A stretch of 64,000 bases of DNA, from positions 1-64,000 of the forward strand of contig JAQBTG010000005.1 of NCBI GenBank assembly GCA_027624955.1, given 5' to 3'. Position 1 is the stretch's first letter. Each line of letters opens with the position of its first letter. Shown here in pieces: positions 9,336 to 17,710 of the stretch. This DNA is from Pseudomonadota bacterium. GTDB lineage: Bacteria > Pseudomonadota > Alphaproteobacteria > UBA828. The translations under genes were made by a program, and so were the position numbers. Below the pieces are notes generated by a model, which saw only the letters and a program-made list of their open reading frames with translations, searched no databases and was not told the origin of the DNA.

Positions 9336-10054
9336 CGATCGAATATGACGGCTCGGAATTCGTCGGTTGGCAATGGCAGACCAACGGCCATTCCGTACAG
9401 CAGGCGTTGGAAGATGCGGTCGCGGCGTTTGGCGGCGAAACCGTCCGCGTGCATGGCGCCGGACGGACGGATGCGGGTGTACATGCGGTGGCGCAAGTTT
9501 GTCATCTTGATCTCGTTAGCGTGCCCGCGCCCGGCACCTTGCGCGATGGGCTGAACGCCCATTTGCGGCCGCATCGGGTTTCCGTTTTAGCTGCTCAAAC
9601 TGTCGCTGAGGATTTCGATGCCCGGCGGTCGGCCAAGGCGCGCATCTATCGCTACCAAATCGTCAACCGCCGGTCGCCGCTGGCGCTTGACGTCAAACGC
9701 GCATGGCAAATTTCGCGCGAGCTCGACTCCGACGCCATGGCGCGCGCCGCGGCACGCCTTCTGGGGCATCACGATTTTTCGTCGTTTCGCGCCAGCGCCT
9801 GTCAGGCGCTTTCGCCGGTCAAGACATTGGATGCGCTTGAGGTCACACGCCAGGGCGATGACATATGCCTCACCGCGCGTTCGCAATCTTTCCTGCACCA
9901 TCAAATGCGCGCCATGGTAGGCAGTCTGGTATGGGTCGGCGAGGGGCGCTGGCCAGAAGCGCATATCGATGACGTCTTGGCGGCACGCGACCGCCGCAGC
10001 GCCGGCCCCAATGCGCCGCCCTGGGGTCTCTATCTACAGGCAGTTCTCTATTAG
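9317..10054 (+). CDS. truA: tRNA pseudouridine(38-40) synthase
   Basis: TruA makes pseudouridine at positions 38-40 of the tRNA anticodon arm. The 245-residue protein starts with GTG at 9317, inside the end of fmt. Catalytic Asp52 lies in GAGRTDAGVHA. Other TruA blocks are present, including LLGHHDFSSFRASAC and FLHHQMRAMVGSLVWVG. It is the last gene of the def-fmt-truA operon and converges with the SRPBCC gene. Confidence 0.96.
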   Translation: MPRYKLTIEYDGSEFVGWQWQTNGHSVQQALEDAVAAFGGETVRVHGAGRTDAGVHAVAQVCHLDLVSVPAPGTLRDGLNAHLRPHRVSVLAAQTVAEDFDARRSAKARIYRYQIVNRRSPLALDVKRAWQISRELDSDAMARAAARLLGHHDFSSFRASACQALSPVKTLDALEVTRQGDDICLTARSQSFLHHQMRAMVGSLVWVGEGRWPEAHIDDVLAARDRRSAGPNAPPWGLYLQAVLY

Positions 10055-10072
10055 AGAGCCGCGCGAGAAGAG

Positions 10073-10648
10073 TTACTTTTTCTTGGCGCGCGCCTTTGCC
10101 TTGGATTTGGCCGCTGGTTTGGCCGCCGATTTGGCGGCGGGTTTGGCCTTGGTTTTTGCCTTGGCTTTTGCCGGGGCCTTTTTCTTTGCCGCCGCTTTCT
10201 TTTCTGGTTTTGTCAGGCCGAGCCGTTTTTTCACGCCGCCGATGGCGAGGTCGTAGATGCCCAGCGCGAAGTCGCGGCAACCGTCTGCCGTCTGGCCTTT
10301 TTTCGGTTCGAAGCGGCTTGACCATTCGATGGTGGAACTACGCGCTGTAGACGCTTTTACCTTGATGATCGCGGTATAATTGATAAACGGAACGATGTTG
10401 TTGGGCTTGTCGATGATGGTGTAAATTTGTGTGAGGGTTTGGCTGTCATATTTGATCAGCCTCTCTGTAATAATTCCCTTTGCGCCCTTTACTTTGAGCT
10501 TGCGAATGGTGCCAGTTTTGTCCATCTCGCAACTTGTGATCGCCCCTTGCGCGATCGCCTTAATATTTGCGAAGCTACCGATATGTTCCCAAACTTGGTC
10601 GGCGGGGGCGCCAACCTTGACGGAAACCGCAGCGCGTGAGTTAGCCAT
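10073..10648 (-). CDS. SRPBCC-fold protein with a histone-H1-like Lys/Ala/Pro tail
   Basis: The first 140 or so of 191 residues fit a polyketide cyclase/START-like (SRPBCC) domain: it opens with AAVSVKVGAPADQVWEHIGS, continues through ITSCEMDKTGTIRKLKVKG and ends near DFALGIYDLAIGGVKK. Residues from about 147 to the end are almost only Lys, Ala and Pro (AAAKKKAPAKAKAKTKAKPA is typical), as in bacterial H1-like proteins. The ATG at 10648 has GGGGAG about 8 bases upstream; an upstream extension of the frame is not protein-like. A tail of this kind usually binds nucleic acid, but the role of the combination is unknown. Confidence 0.8.
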   Translation of the reverse strand: MANSRAAVSVKVGAPADQVWEHIGSFANIKAIAQGAITSCEMDKTGTIRKLKVKGAKGIITERLIKYDSQTLTQIYTIIDKPNNIVPFINYTAIIKVKASTARSSTIEWSSRFEPKKGQTADGCRDFALGIYDLAIGGVKKRLGLTKPEKKAAAKKKAPAKAKAKTKAKPAAKSAAKPAAKSKAKARAKKK

Positions 10649-10786
10649 GAAACCATCTCCCCGTTGTTTATGTGTCTTTGTTTTCGCGCCGCCATGGTGC
10701 CGGATGCCGCGCGTCAATTCAAAAGGATAATTGCAAAGAGTTAATTCACTGTTTTCCTTCCGGCAGGATTGTCTTATTCTAAGATC

Positions 10787-11728
10787 ATGAAATTTGTGAC
10801 AATAAAAATTTTTGCTGTTTCGATGCTCTGTGTATTCCTCGTTGCGGGCGGCAGTGCCCGGGCGGAGGAGCGCTATTCGGAATGGGGTGGCGGCGATGAA
10901 AAATATGACGCGCTGGTCGATCGCCTGCATGAACTGATCGACGCGGCAGAAAAGTCGCGCGCGGCGGATCCCATCTTGCTGCGCGATTTACGCAATGCCA
11001 TTGCCGAGCACACAGCGGCTGCGCCGAAGGCCGAACCGGCGCCGACATTGCCATCGCAAAAGCTCGTGCACGATGATTTTGGCGACGGCAATTTCACCCG
11101 CAATCCGGCCTGGACAGTGGTTGAGGGGCGCTTCACCGTCGATTCGGGACTGGGTCTGAGAAGCGTCGTTGCCAAAGTGGCTCCGGCGGCACAGCAAACC
11201 ACGCAGCAGTCACGCACGGAACTTGTCACCGATGTTTTAGGCTCATTGTTAGGCAGCAAGAAAAAAAAGGCGGCGGAGCCGGCGCCTAGCCAGCCGGTCC
11301 AGCCCGAGCGCGCTGAAATATTCCTTCAAACGCCGATCTCGAACGCCTTCCAGGTGGTTCTCGAAATTGTCTCGCGTGAAAAGCACGGTCGGTTCTCAAT
11401 GGACCTGTTCCAGGGGCGCTCGCGTAGCGCCGGTTACCGCCTAGCTTATGTGCCCGGCGGGCAGCCGTCTTTGGAATTGCAGCGTTTCGGCTCTAGTGGC
11501 TTACGTTCCATTGGCGCCTATAATCAGGCACTCAATTTGGAAGATAACTTCCGCCACCGCGTTGAGTTTAGCCGAGATTCAGATGGCGTCATGAAAATCT
11601 CGGTTGATGGTGGGGTGCTGTTCAGCGTCACCGACGTCAGCTTCCGTGACCCGTTCGCCGGCTTGACGATCGCCAATGAAGGTGGCGATTATTCGCTACG
11701 CGAGATAATTGTCCTCGGTAATCGTTAG
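10787..11728 (+). CDS. exported LamG/concanavalin-like protein of unknown function
   Basis: The protein (313 residues from the ATG at 10787; an in-frame TTG lies 18 bases upstream) begins with a Sec signal peptide ending near GGSARAEE. A helical stretch (about 25-75) is followed by a beta-rich region starting DDFGDGNFTRNPAWTVVEGRF, which resembles the laminin-G/DUF1080-like jelly-roll fold. The ending GLTIANEGGDYSLREIIVLG supports that fold. A lysine run, encoded by eight consecutive A bases at 11261-11268, sits in a low-complexity insert. I assign no enzyme function. Confidence 0.65.
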   Translation: MKFVTIKIFAVSMLCVFLVAGGSARAEERYSEWGGGDEKYDALVDRLHELIDAAEKSRAADPILLRDLRNAIAEHTAAAPKAEPAPTLPSQKLVHDDFGDGNFTRNPAWTVVEGRFTVDSGLGLRSVVAKVAPAAQQTTQQSRTELVTDVLGSLLGSKKKKAAEPAPSQPVQPERAEIFLQTPISNAFQVVLEIVSREKHGRFSMDLFQGRSRSAGYRLAYVPGGQPSLELQRFGSSGLRSIGAYNQALNLEDNFRHRVEFSRDSDGVMKISVDGGVLFSVTDVSFRDPFAGLTIANEGGDYSLREIIVLGNR

Positions 11729-11756
11729 ATCGTTTTCAAACTCTCTGCCGGAATAT

Positions 11757-12698
11757 TCAAGCCATCCGATTTTCAAGCACTCCGCATTCTCGGATGACGG
11801 CGGCGGCAGATTGCTCGCCATGCGGCGCCATAAGATGTGCGCCGGAGACTCCTTCCATGCCGACAAGCTCCTGAATTAGCTCGACGCAAATTTTGCGGCC
11901 TTCCGCCTTGGAGTCTTTCGCCTGCTCTAATCGTGTCACGATGGGCTCCGGGATATGCACGCCGAACAGGTTTTTATTCATCCACCGTGCCGAGCGCGCG
12001 GAGGCGATGGGGCCGATGCCGATGATGAAATAGGTGCGCTCGAGAATGCCTAAATCGCCCAAGCGCAACATGTAATCGCGCAAGATTTCCATATCGAAGC
12101 AATATTGTGTTTGAAAAAAATCAGCGCCGGCATTGATTTTTGCCAGGAGGCCGCCGGGGGAAAAATCGGCATCAAGTTTGCGCGGCGCGTCGGCGGCGCC
12201 GATTAGAAGACGGGGCGGGGTCTCGATCGCCCGCCCGCCGGGAAAAATGGCCCGGGTGCGCATATCGTTGACGATTTCCATAAATTGAGCGGAATTCAGG
12301 TCGAATACGGCTTTGGCTTCTGGCTGATCGCCAGCTTCGGGAGAATCACCGGTCAAGCAGAGAATATTCGGGATTCCGAGCGCTCCCGCACCGAGGATAT
12401 CGGCTTCCAACGCCAGGCGGTTGCGGTCACGCATGGTGAATTGCAGCACTGGTTCGATGCCGGCACGCGCCATGATCGCCGCCGAAGCCAGCGGCGAGAG
12501 GTGGGTCTGCGCGCCCGGGCCGTCCAGCACATTGACCGCATCCGCCAGTCCTTTCAGGCATCCGGTGCGGGCCAACACAGCCTCGGGGTCAGCGGAATCG
12601 GGCGGCGCCGTTTCGGCGGTCAGGGCGAACTGCCCGGCTTTGAGAATAGTTTCCAGGTTGCCACCACTTAACGGTGCCGCCGCTTTATGGTCTTTCAT
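11757..12698 (-). CDS. methylenetetrahydrofolate reductase (MetF) family protein
   Basis: The family reduces 5,10-methylene-THF to 5-methyl-THF, or catalyses related one-carbon redox, using FAD in a TIM barrel. The 313-residue sequence shows the MetF-type blocks TAETAPPDSAD, VLQFTMRDRNRLALEADILG, NILCLTGDSP and ADFFQTQYCFDME. The ATG at 12698 has an AAGGGGA Shine-Dalgarno 6-7 bases upstream. It stands alone on this strand, and metY lies 7 kb away. Whether it serves methionine synthesis or C1 catabolism is not decided by the sequence. Confidence 0.85.
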   Translation of the reverse strand: MKDHKAAAPLSGGNLETILKAGQFALTAETAPPDSADPEAVLARTGCLKGLADAVNVLDGPGAQTHLSPLASAAIMARAGIEPVLQFTMRDRNRLALEADILGAGALGIPNILCLTGDSPEAGDQPEAKAVFDLNSAQFMEIVNDMRTRAIFPGGRAIETPPRLLIGAADAPRKLDADFSPGGLLAKINAGADFFQTQYCFDMEILRDYMLRLGDLGILERTYFIIGIGPIASARSARWMNKNLFGVHIPEPIVTRLEQAKDSKAEGRKICVELIQELVGMEGVSGAHLMAPHGEQSAAAVIRECGVLENRMA

Positions 12699-13043
12699 GC
12701 TTTCCCCTTGTCCAGCCCCGACTGCCACGGCGTCCGGAGATTCATTGCCGCGAAATATAACCGAAGCCGGGAAGGAAACAAGAATGGCCAAAAAATTGCC
12801 GGCCAAGGCGGGGAAATCGCCTTTTCGTTTTTTTGACAGCCGGGAAAAATAGCTGATAAAAACGCTGAGAAGGGGCGGATATTTCGAGGAAACAAAATAA
12901 AATCTGCGCGTTCACGACGGCCTCTGGTTCGCCAATAAATGTTTTTCGGTGGCGCGCGGCAGGAGTTGGGACTTAAAGACCTGTGCAACATTGGATCGAG
13001 TGCCCAAGTGATGGAAGTGCGCCGTCCGCCGATCAAAACGCCA
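12699..13043. other. 345-base gap with no supported gene
   Basis: This lies between two minus-strand genes. It must hold the leader of the MetF-like gene, whose Shine-Dalgarno is at about 12703-12710. I found no open frame with protein-like content, no tRNA and no convincing riboswitch. The middle part (about 12820-12900) is AT-richer than its surroundings. Confidence 0.5.
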
Positions 13044-13451
13044 TCAATGCACGGTGCCGCCGTCAGGGCGCATGGAGCTTGCCACGGCAATTTGCGGGCC
13101 GGGGCCAGCATGATGATGGACCAGATGCCAGGCGTTATTTTCAAGCACAAAAAAATTAGAGGCCAGCAGATGGCCCTGCGGCAAATATTCATGGCACATC
13201 ACCAAAGCGCTTTGATGATGCAGAATGGCACTCGCATCCCCGCAGCTTATTTCGGGCGCGCCGGGGTCCGAGAGGATCGCGGCCCAACTCTCAATGACGG
13301 GTGCGCGCCCCACGAGCGGCGCCCAACCCGGATGGATGCAGCATATGGTCGCCTCATGCGCCCAAATCTGTTCCATGGCCGCGAGGTCGCGTGTGGCGAA
13401 GGCGGTGTAAAAGGCCTGGTTGGCCTGCAAAACAGCCTGTTCATCGCGCAT
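13044..13451 (-). CDS. SnoaL-like / NTF2-fold protein (DUF4440 type)
   Basis: This 135-residue cytoplasmic protein has the NTF2-fold signature opening QAVLQANQAFYTAFATRDLA, followed by MEQIWAHEATICCIHPGW and a late WHLVHHHAGP. In the family this fold serves as a small-molecule isomerase or a binding domain; no substrate can be inferred. The start at 13451 has GGAGA upstream. It is divergent from the MMPL transporter, with only 31 bases between the starts, so the two promoters must overlap. Confidence 0.8.
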   Translation of the reverse strand: MRDEQAVLQANQAFYTAFATRDLAAMEQIWAHEATICCIHPGWAPLVGRAPVIESWAAILSDPGAPEISCGDASAILHHQSALVMCHEYLPQGHLLASNFFVLENNAWHLVHHHAGPGPQIAVASSMRPDGGTVH

Positions 13452-13482
13452 CACATTTCTTCTCCGTTGCTGGGCCAGACAT

Positions 13483-15786
13483 ATGACGTTTTTTGAGCTT
13501 ACACCACGCGCGCGGCTCTGGCTTCTGCTCGTCTGCCTGGCCGCGATTCTAGCCAGCGCAGCCGGGGCGCCCTCACTCTCCTTCACCAATGACAGCCGTG
13601 TGTTTTTCAGCCACGACAATCCCGAACGCGCTGCTCTAGAGCGCCTGGAACAAAGCTTTGATGTGGCGCAAACAGCTCTGCTGGCAATTGCGCCGAAGGG
13701 CGGCATTACAGCAGGCAGCGAGAATGCGGCGCTGAGCAGGCCGGCGCTGGAGGCGCTCGCGGATGCGGTTCGGCTGGCCCGCGGGCTGCCCGATATCGCC
13801 GCCATCGACAGTCCGTTGTCGACGGCCCTACCGCGTTGGACGGCAGGTCGGCTGGAGGTATCGCCGCTGCTCGGCAGTGATGGAGCGTTGGATGATACGG
13901 CGGCGCGGCGCATTCGCGACGAGCCCCTGTTCCGCGATTGGCTGGTCTCGCGAGATGGTAACGTCACCGCTCTCAGCCTGAATTTGGCGTTGCCGCCGGG
14001 TGACAGCACGGCAGTGGACCGCAGTGTCGCCGGCATCAGGGCTCTCATCCGCCGCCTTGAAGCCGCGCACCCGGCGTTCGCATTCTATCTGACCGGTCCG
14101 GTCGTGGGCGGCGCCACATTCGGCGAGGCGACCAGGGGCGACCTTAAAACCATCATGCCTGGAATGGCGGCATTGGTGTTGCTACTGCTTGTTTTGATGC
14201 TGCGCTCCTGGGGCGGTGTCATCGGCACACTCGCGGTAATCGTTGCCGCCACGTTGACGGCCATGGGAATCGCGGGCTGGGCGGGGTTTGTCCTCAACCC
14301 TGGCTCTGCCGCTGCACCGTCGATCATCCTCACACTTGCTATCGCCGATAGCATCCATCTGATATCTGGCGTTCGCCACGCAATGGCGCGCGGGCTGGAG
14401 AAACCGGCGGCCATCGCCGAGAGTCTGCGTCTCAATCTCTGGCCGATATTTCTGACCAGTGCGACGACAGCGGCGGGTTTCCTCACGATGAACGCCAGTG
14501 TGTCGCCGCCATTCCGCGATCTCGGAAATGTCACCGCGATCGGCGTTGCCGCCGCCTTCATTTATTCAGTAACCCTGTTGCCGGCGCTGCTCTCTTTGCT
14601 GCCGCTCGGCCGTAAGGGGCACACCGGAATCGAACAAAAGATCATGGCCACCATCGGCGCGGCCATCGTGCGCCACCGTTGGCCGCTGTTCGCTACGATT
14701 ACGTTGGTGGCGCTCGGCCTTGGAGCCGGTATATCGCAAATCAATCTGGATGATCGTTTCGGCGAATATCTCGACAGCCGGTACGAGTTTCGCCGCGATA
14801 CGGATTTTGTTGAGCGCCATTTAACCGGCATCGATTTGATTGAACATGCGCTGCCTGCGGGCGGGCCGGGGCGTGTGATTGACGGCGATTATCTCGCTGT
14901 TGTGGACGGGCTTGGCCAGTGGTACCGCGCGCAGCCGGGCGTGGTTTATGTTGCCAGTCTGGCTGAGATGGCCAAACGCCTTAATCAGGCGATCCACGCC
15001 GATGACGTGGCGTTTTTCCGTCTGCCGGAGACCGGCGCCGGCGCCCTGCTCACGCAATATGCGGTTGTCGCGCCTGATGGTGGCGCCAAGGTGCTTGTGG
15101 ATGGCGCTTTCGAGATCTCGCGATTGAGCGTGATCGTGCGCGGCATGTCGTCCCGCCAGATTCGCGATCTAGGCGCCGGGGCAGACGCGTGGCTGGCCCG
15201 CAACGCACCGCAAATAGCGGCACCCGCCACCGGTCTCTCGATGATGTACGCGCATGTTTCGGCGCGCAATATCGAAGGCATGTTGATCAGCACCGGTGCC
15301 GCACTGCTGCTTATTTCGGCGCTTCTCGTCTTCGCTCTCAGAAGTCCGCTGCTCGGCGTGCTCAGCCTGCTGCCTAATTTGGCCCCGGCGGTGATTGCGC
15401 TCGGGCTGTGGGGCTGGCTGGTGGGCGAGCTAGGTCTCGCCGGATCGGTGGTTACCGCGATGACGCTCGGCATCGTCGTTGATAATTCGATTCATTTTCT
15501 CAACAAATTCCTGCGCGGCCGGCGGGAAATGGGGCTGCCGGCGCCGGACGCCGTGCGCCATGCCTTTGAAAGCGTCGGCGGCGCCCTCACCATCACCGCA
15601 ATCACTCTTGCGGCGGGCTTTGCCATGCTGAGCTTTTCCGGATTCAAGGTGAATGCCAGTCTGGGCGCGCTGACTGCGATCACGCTTGTTGTTGCCCTGA
15701 TCGCCGATTTTCTTTTTCTGCCGCCATTGCTAATCGCTTTGGCTAAACGGCAAGACCGCCGGGCGCAGCAAAAACCATCAGGCTGA
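13483..15786 (+). CDS. RND superfamily (MMPL-type) transporter
   Basis: The 767-residue protein repeats one layout twice: a membrane segment, a periplasmic domain, then five membrane segments (about 210-390 and 600-760). The paired motifs IADSIHLISGVRHA and GIVVDNSIHFLNKF, each with an acidic residue in a membrane helix, are the proton-relay-like sites of RND/MMPL exporters. No adaptor or outer-membrane channel gene is nearby, which fits MMPL-type lipid or hydrophobic-compound exporters better than tripartite drug pumps. The start at 13483 fits a TM1 near residues 12-30. Confidence 0.87.
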   Translation: MTFFELTPRARLWLLLVCLAAILASAAGAPSLSFTNDSRVFFSHDNPERAALERLEQSFDVAQTALLAIAPKGGITAGSENAALSRPALEALADAVRLARGLPDIAAIDSPLSTALPRWTAGRLEVSPLLGSDGALDDTAARRIRDEPLFRDWLVSRDGNVTALSLNLALPPGDSTAVDRSVAGIRALIRRLEAAHPAFAFYLTGPVVGGATFGEATRGDLKTIMPGMAALVLLLLVLMLRSWGGVIGTLAVIVAATLTAMGIAGWAGFVLNPGSAAAPSIILTLAIADSIHLISGVRHAMARGLEKPAAIAESLRLNLWPIFLTSATTAAGFLTMNASVSPPFRDLGNVTAIGVAAAFIYSVTLLPALLSLLPLGRKGHTGIEQKIMATIGAAIVRHRWPLFATITLVALGLGAGISQINLDDRFGEYLDSRYEFRRDTDFVERHLTGIDLIEHALPAGGPGRVIDGDYLAVVDGLGQWYRAQPGVVYVASLAEMAKRLNQAIHADDVAFFRLPETGAGALLTQYAVVAPDGGAKVLVDGAFEISRLSVIVRGMSSRQIRDLGAGADAWLARNAPQIAAPATGLSMMYAHVSARNIEGMLISTGAALLLISALLVFALRSPLLGVLSLLPNLAPAVIALGLWGWLVGELGLAGSVVTAMTLGIVVDNSIHFLNKFLRGRREMGLPAPDAVRHAFESVGGALTITAITLAAGFAMLSFSGFKVNASLGALTAITLVVALIADFLFLPPLLIALAKRQDRRAQQKPSG

Positions 15787-15834
15787 TGCCGTTTGTCTTG
15801 AGCTGATCGGCCGATTGGCGTAAAGCGGACCGCT

Positions 15835-17058
15835 ATGAATGATATTCTCAAAGGACTTCGAATTGTCGAGGGCTCGGCCTTTGTTGCCGCGCCCTTGGGT
15901 GGCATGACCTTGGCGCAAATGGGCGCCGACGTGATCCGCTTCGATTTGATCGGCGGTGGCCTCGATTACAAACGCTGGCCTGTAACCGCCGATGATACCA
16001 GCATCTACTGGGCGACCATGAACAAGGGCAAGCGCTCGCTGGCAATCAACTTGCGTGACCCGGAAGGCCAGGAAATCATTGCCGCGCTGATCACCGCGCC
16101 GGGGCCCGAAGCCGGTATCTTCCTGACCAATCTACAGGTCCAGCCTTGGCTTGATTACGACGCCCTGAAGGCGCGCCGCGACGATGTCATCATGCTCAAG
16201 ATCATCGGCAATCCCGATGCCAGTGTGGCCGTGGACTACACCATCAACGCCCGCACGGGCTGGCCCTTTGTTACCGGGCCGGAAGACCATGTGGGGCCGA
16301 TCAACAACGTGCTGCCGGGCTGGGATTTGACCTGCGGGCTGACCGCCGCCATCGGCCTGCTGGCGGCCGAGCGCCACCGCGCGCGGACCGGCGAGGGGCA
16401 GTTGGTAAAACTGAGCTTGGCCGATGTCGCCTACCACATCACCGGATCGCTCGGCTATATCGGCGACGTCCAAATCAACGGCCGCACGCGCCCGCGCATC
16501 GGCAACGATATGTACGGCACTTTTGGGCGCGACTTCACCACCAGCGACGGGCGCCAAATCATGCTCGTCATCGTTACCCGCCGTCACATCAGGGCGCTGG
16601 GTGACGTCACGGGCCTGGGCCAGCGTTTCAAGGAATTAGAGGTGGCGCGCGGCGTCGATCTCGAACTTGAAGCCGACCGCTGGAAGGTGCGCGCCGAGTT
16701 GAACGAAATGGTAGCCGCTTGGTTCGCCGGACAAACCATGGCCGCGGCCAGCGCGGCGCTGACTGCGGCAGGTATCCTGTGGGGGCCGTTTCGAACCTAT
16801 GAACAGATGCTCGCCGAAGATCCCTTCGTGTCGACCGGCAATCCGATGTTTCAAGATATCGACCAGCCCGGCATCGGGCGTCTCCTGACTCCAGGCTCGC
16901 CCCTCGATTTCACCACCCATCCGCGCAGCGACGTGGCGCGCGGACCGCTGCTTGGCGAACATAGCGACGAAATTCTGTCCACAATTCTCGGCATGGGCGA
17001 CGGCGAAATCGGCCGCCTGCACGATGCCGGAATCATCGCCGGCCCCGAAGTAGCCTGA
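15835..17058 (+). CDS. mct: 2-methylfumaryl-CoA isomerase (mesaconyl-CoA C1-C4 CoA transferase) homologue
   Basis: This is a 407-residue family III (CaiB/BaiF) CoA transferase. Its opening, GLRIVEGSAFVAAPLGGMTL followed by GADVIRF, GGGLDYKRWPV and NKGKRSLAINLR, is that of Mct from the 3-hydroxypropionate bicycle as I remember it. QPGIGRLLTPGSPLDFT and LGEHSDEIL near the end also match. In Chloroflexus, Mct moves CoA within mesaconyl-CoA. None of the partner genes (mcl, mch, meh) is in the window. The family is broad, so a related CoA transfer remains possible. It converges with the DUF1330 gene. Confidence 0.8.
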   Translation: MNDILKGLRIVEGSAFVAAPLGGMTLAQMGADVIRFDLIGGGLDYKRWPVTADDTSIYWATMNKGKRSLAINLRDPEGQEIIAALITAPGPEAGIFLTNLQVQPWLDYDALKARRDDVIMLKIIGNPDASVAVDYTINARTGWPFVTGPEDHVGPINNVLPGWDLTCGLTAAIGLLAAERHRARTGEGQLVKLSLADVAYHITGSLGYIGDVQINGRTRPRIGNDMYGTFGRDFTTSDGRQIMLVIVTRRHIRALGDVTGLGQRFKELEVARGVDLELEADRWKVRAELNEMVAAWFAGQTMAAASAALTAAGILWGPFRTYEQMLAEDPFVSTGNPMFQDIDQPGIGRLLTPGSPLDFTTHPRSDVARGPLLGEHSDEILSTILGMGDGEIGRLHDAGIIAGPEVA

Positions 17059-17065
17059 ACGCGCC

Positions 17066-17353
17066 TTACAAGCCTTCGACGAGGATGAAGTTATCGTCCG
17101 TGTTGGCTGTGCGGATCGGCAGAATTTCCTGATAGGCGGGCGAGTTGTACCAGGCCTTGGCTGCATCCATGCTGGGAAACGCGACGACGACAATGCGGTT
17201 TGGATTCCAATCGCCCTCCATAACTTCGATGTTGGTGCCGGCAATAATCGGCTTGCCGCCATGCGGCTGCAAGGTGGCGCCGACCTTGTCGATATATTCC
17301 TGCATGCCTGCGAGATTTTTGATGTGTGAATCGACGATCACATAGGCTGACAT
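17066..17353 (-). CDS. DUF1330 family protein (second of a tandem pair)
   Basis: This 95-residue dimeric alpha/beta-barrel-like protein has the DUF1330 pattern: AYVIVD at the start, EVMEGDWNPNRIVVVAFPSM, AKAWYNSPAYQEI and a FILVEGL end. AAAGGAG lies at a good distance before the ATG at 17353. It has the same length as the upstream copy and similar motifs, indicating an old tandem duplication. Family members have no firmly established activity. It closes the dimethylformamidase-like operon. Confidence 0.88.
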   Translation of the reverse strand: MSAYVIVDSHIKNLAGMQEYIDKVGATLQPHGGKPIIAGTNIEVMEGDWNPNRIVVVAFPSMDAAKAWYNSPAYQEILPIRTANTDDNFILVEGL

Positions 17354-17408
17354 GGCGCTTTCTCCTTTAATTTTTAGATGTGGTTGAAGCGCCACGGTCT
17401 CGGCGTTT

Positions 17409-17696
17409 CTACAACCCTTCGACGAAAATTACGCTGCCGGTCGCGGCGCGTTGGCGGATCGCCCGTGCTTCGGTGTATTCCGGCGAATTATACCAGCGCT
17501 TTAACGCTGCCATATCGTCGAACTCGAGCATCACGAGGCGCCCCGGCTGCCAATCGCCCTCTACCACTTCATGTGCGCCGCCGCGAATCACGAAGCGCCC
17601 GCCATATTTTGCGATGGTGCCGGGCGTGACCGCCGTGTAGCTCGAATAAAGTTCGGCGTCGGTAAGCGTGATATCGGCGATCAAATAGGCAGGCAT
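17409..17696 (-). CDS. DUF1330 family protein (first of a tandem pair)
   Basis: This 95-residue protein is built like its neighbour, with AYLIADITLTD, EVVEGDWQPGRLVMLEFDDM, WYNSPEYTEARAIR and a final VIFVEGL. Its start is 14 bases after the stop of the dimethylformamidase-like gene, so the two are very probably co-transcribed. The two DUF1330 copies differ at many positions, so they may have different partners or ligands. Confidence 0.88.
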   Translation of the reverse strand: MPAYLIADITLTDAELYSSYTAVTPGTIAKYGGRFVIRGGAHEVVEGDWQPGRLVMLEFDDMAALKRWYNSPEYTEARAIRQRAATGSVIFVEGL

Positions 17697-17710
17697 TGCA
17701 TGCTTTTCCT

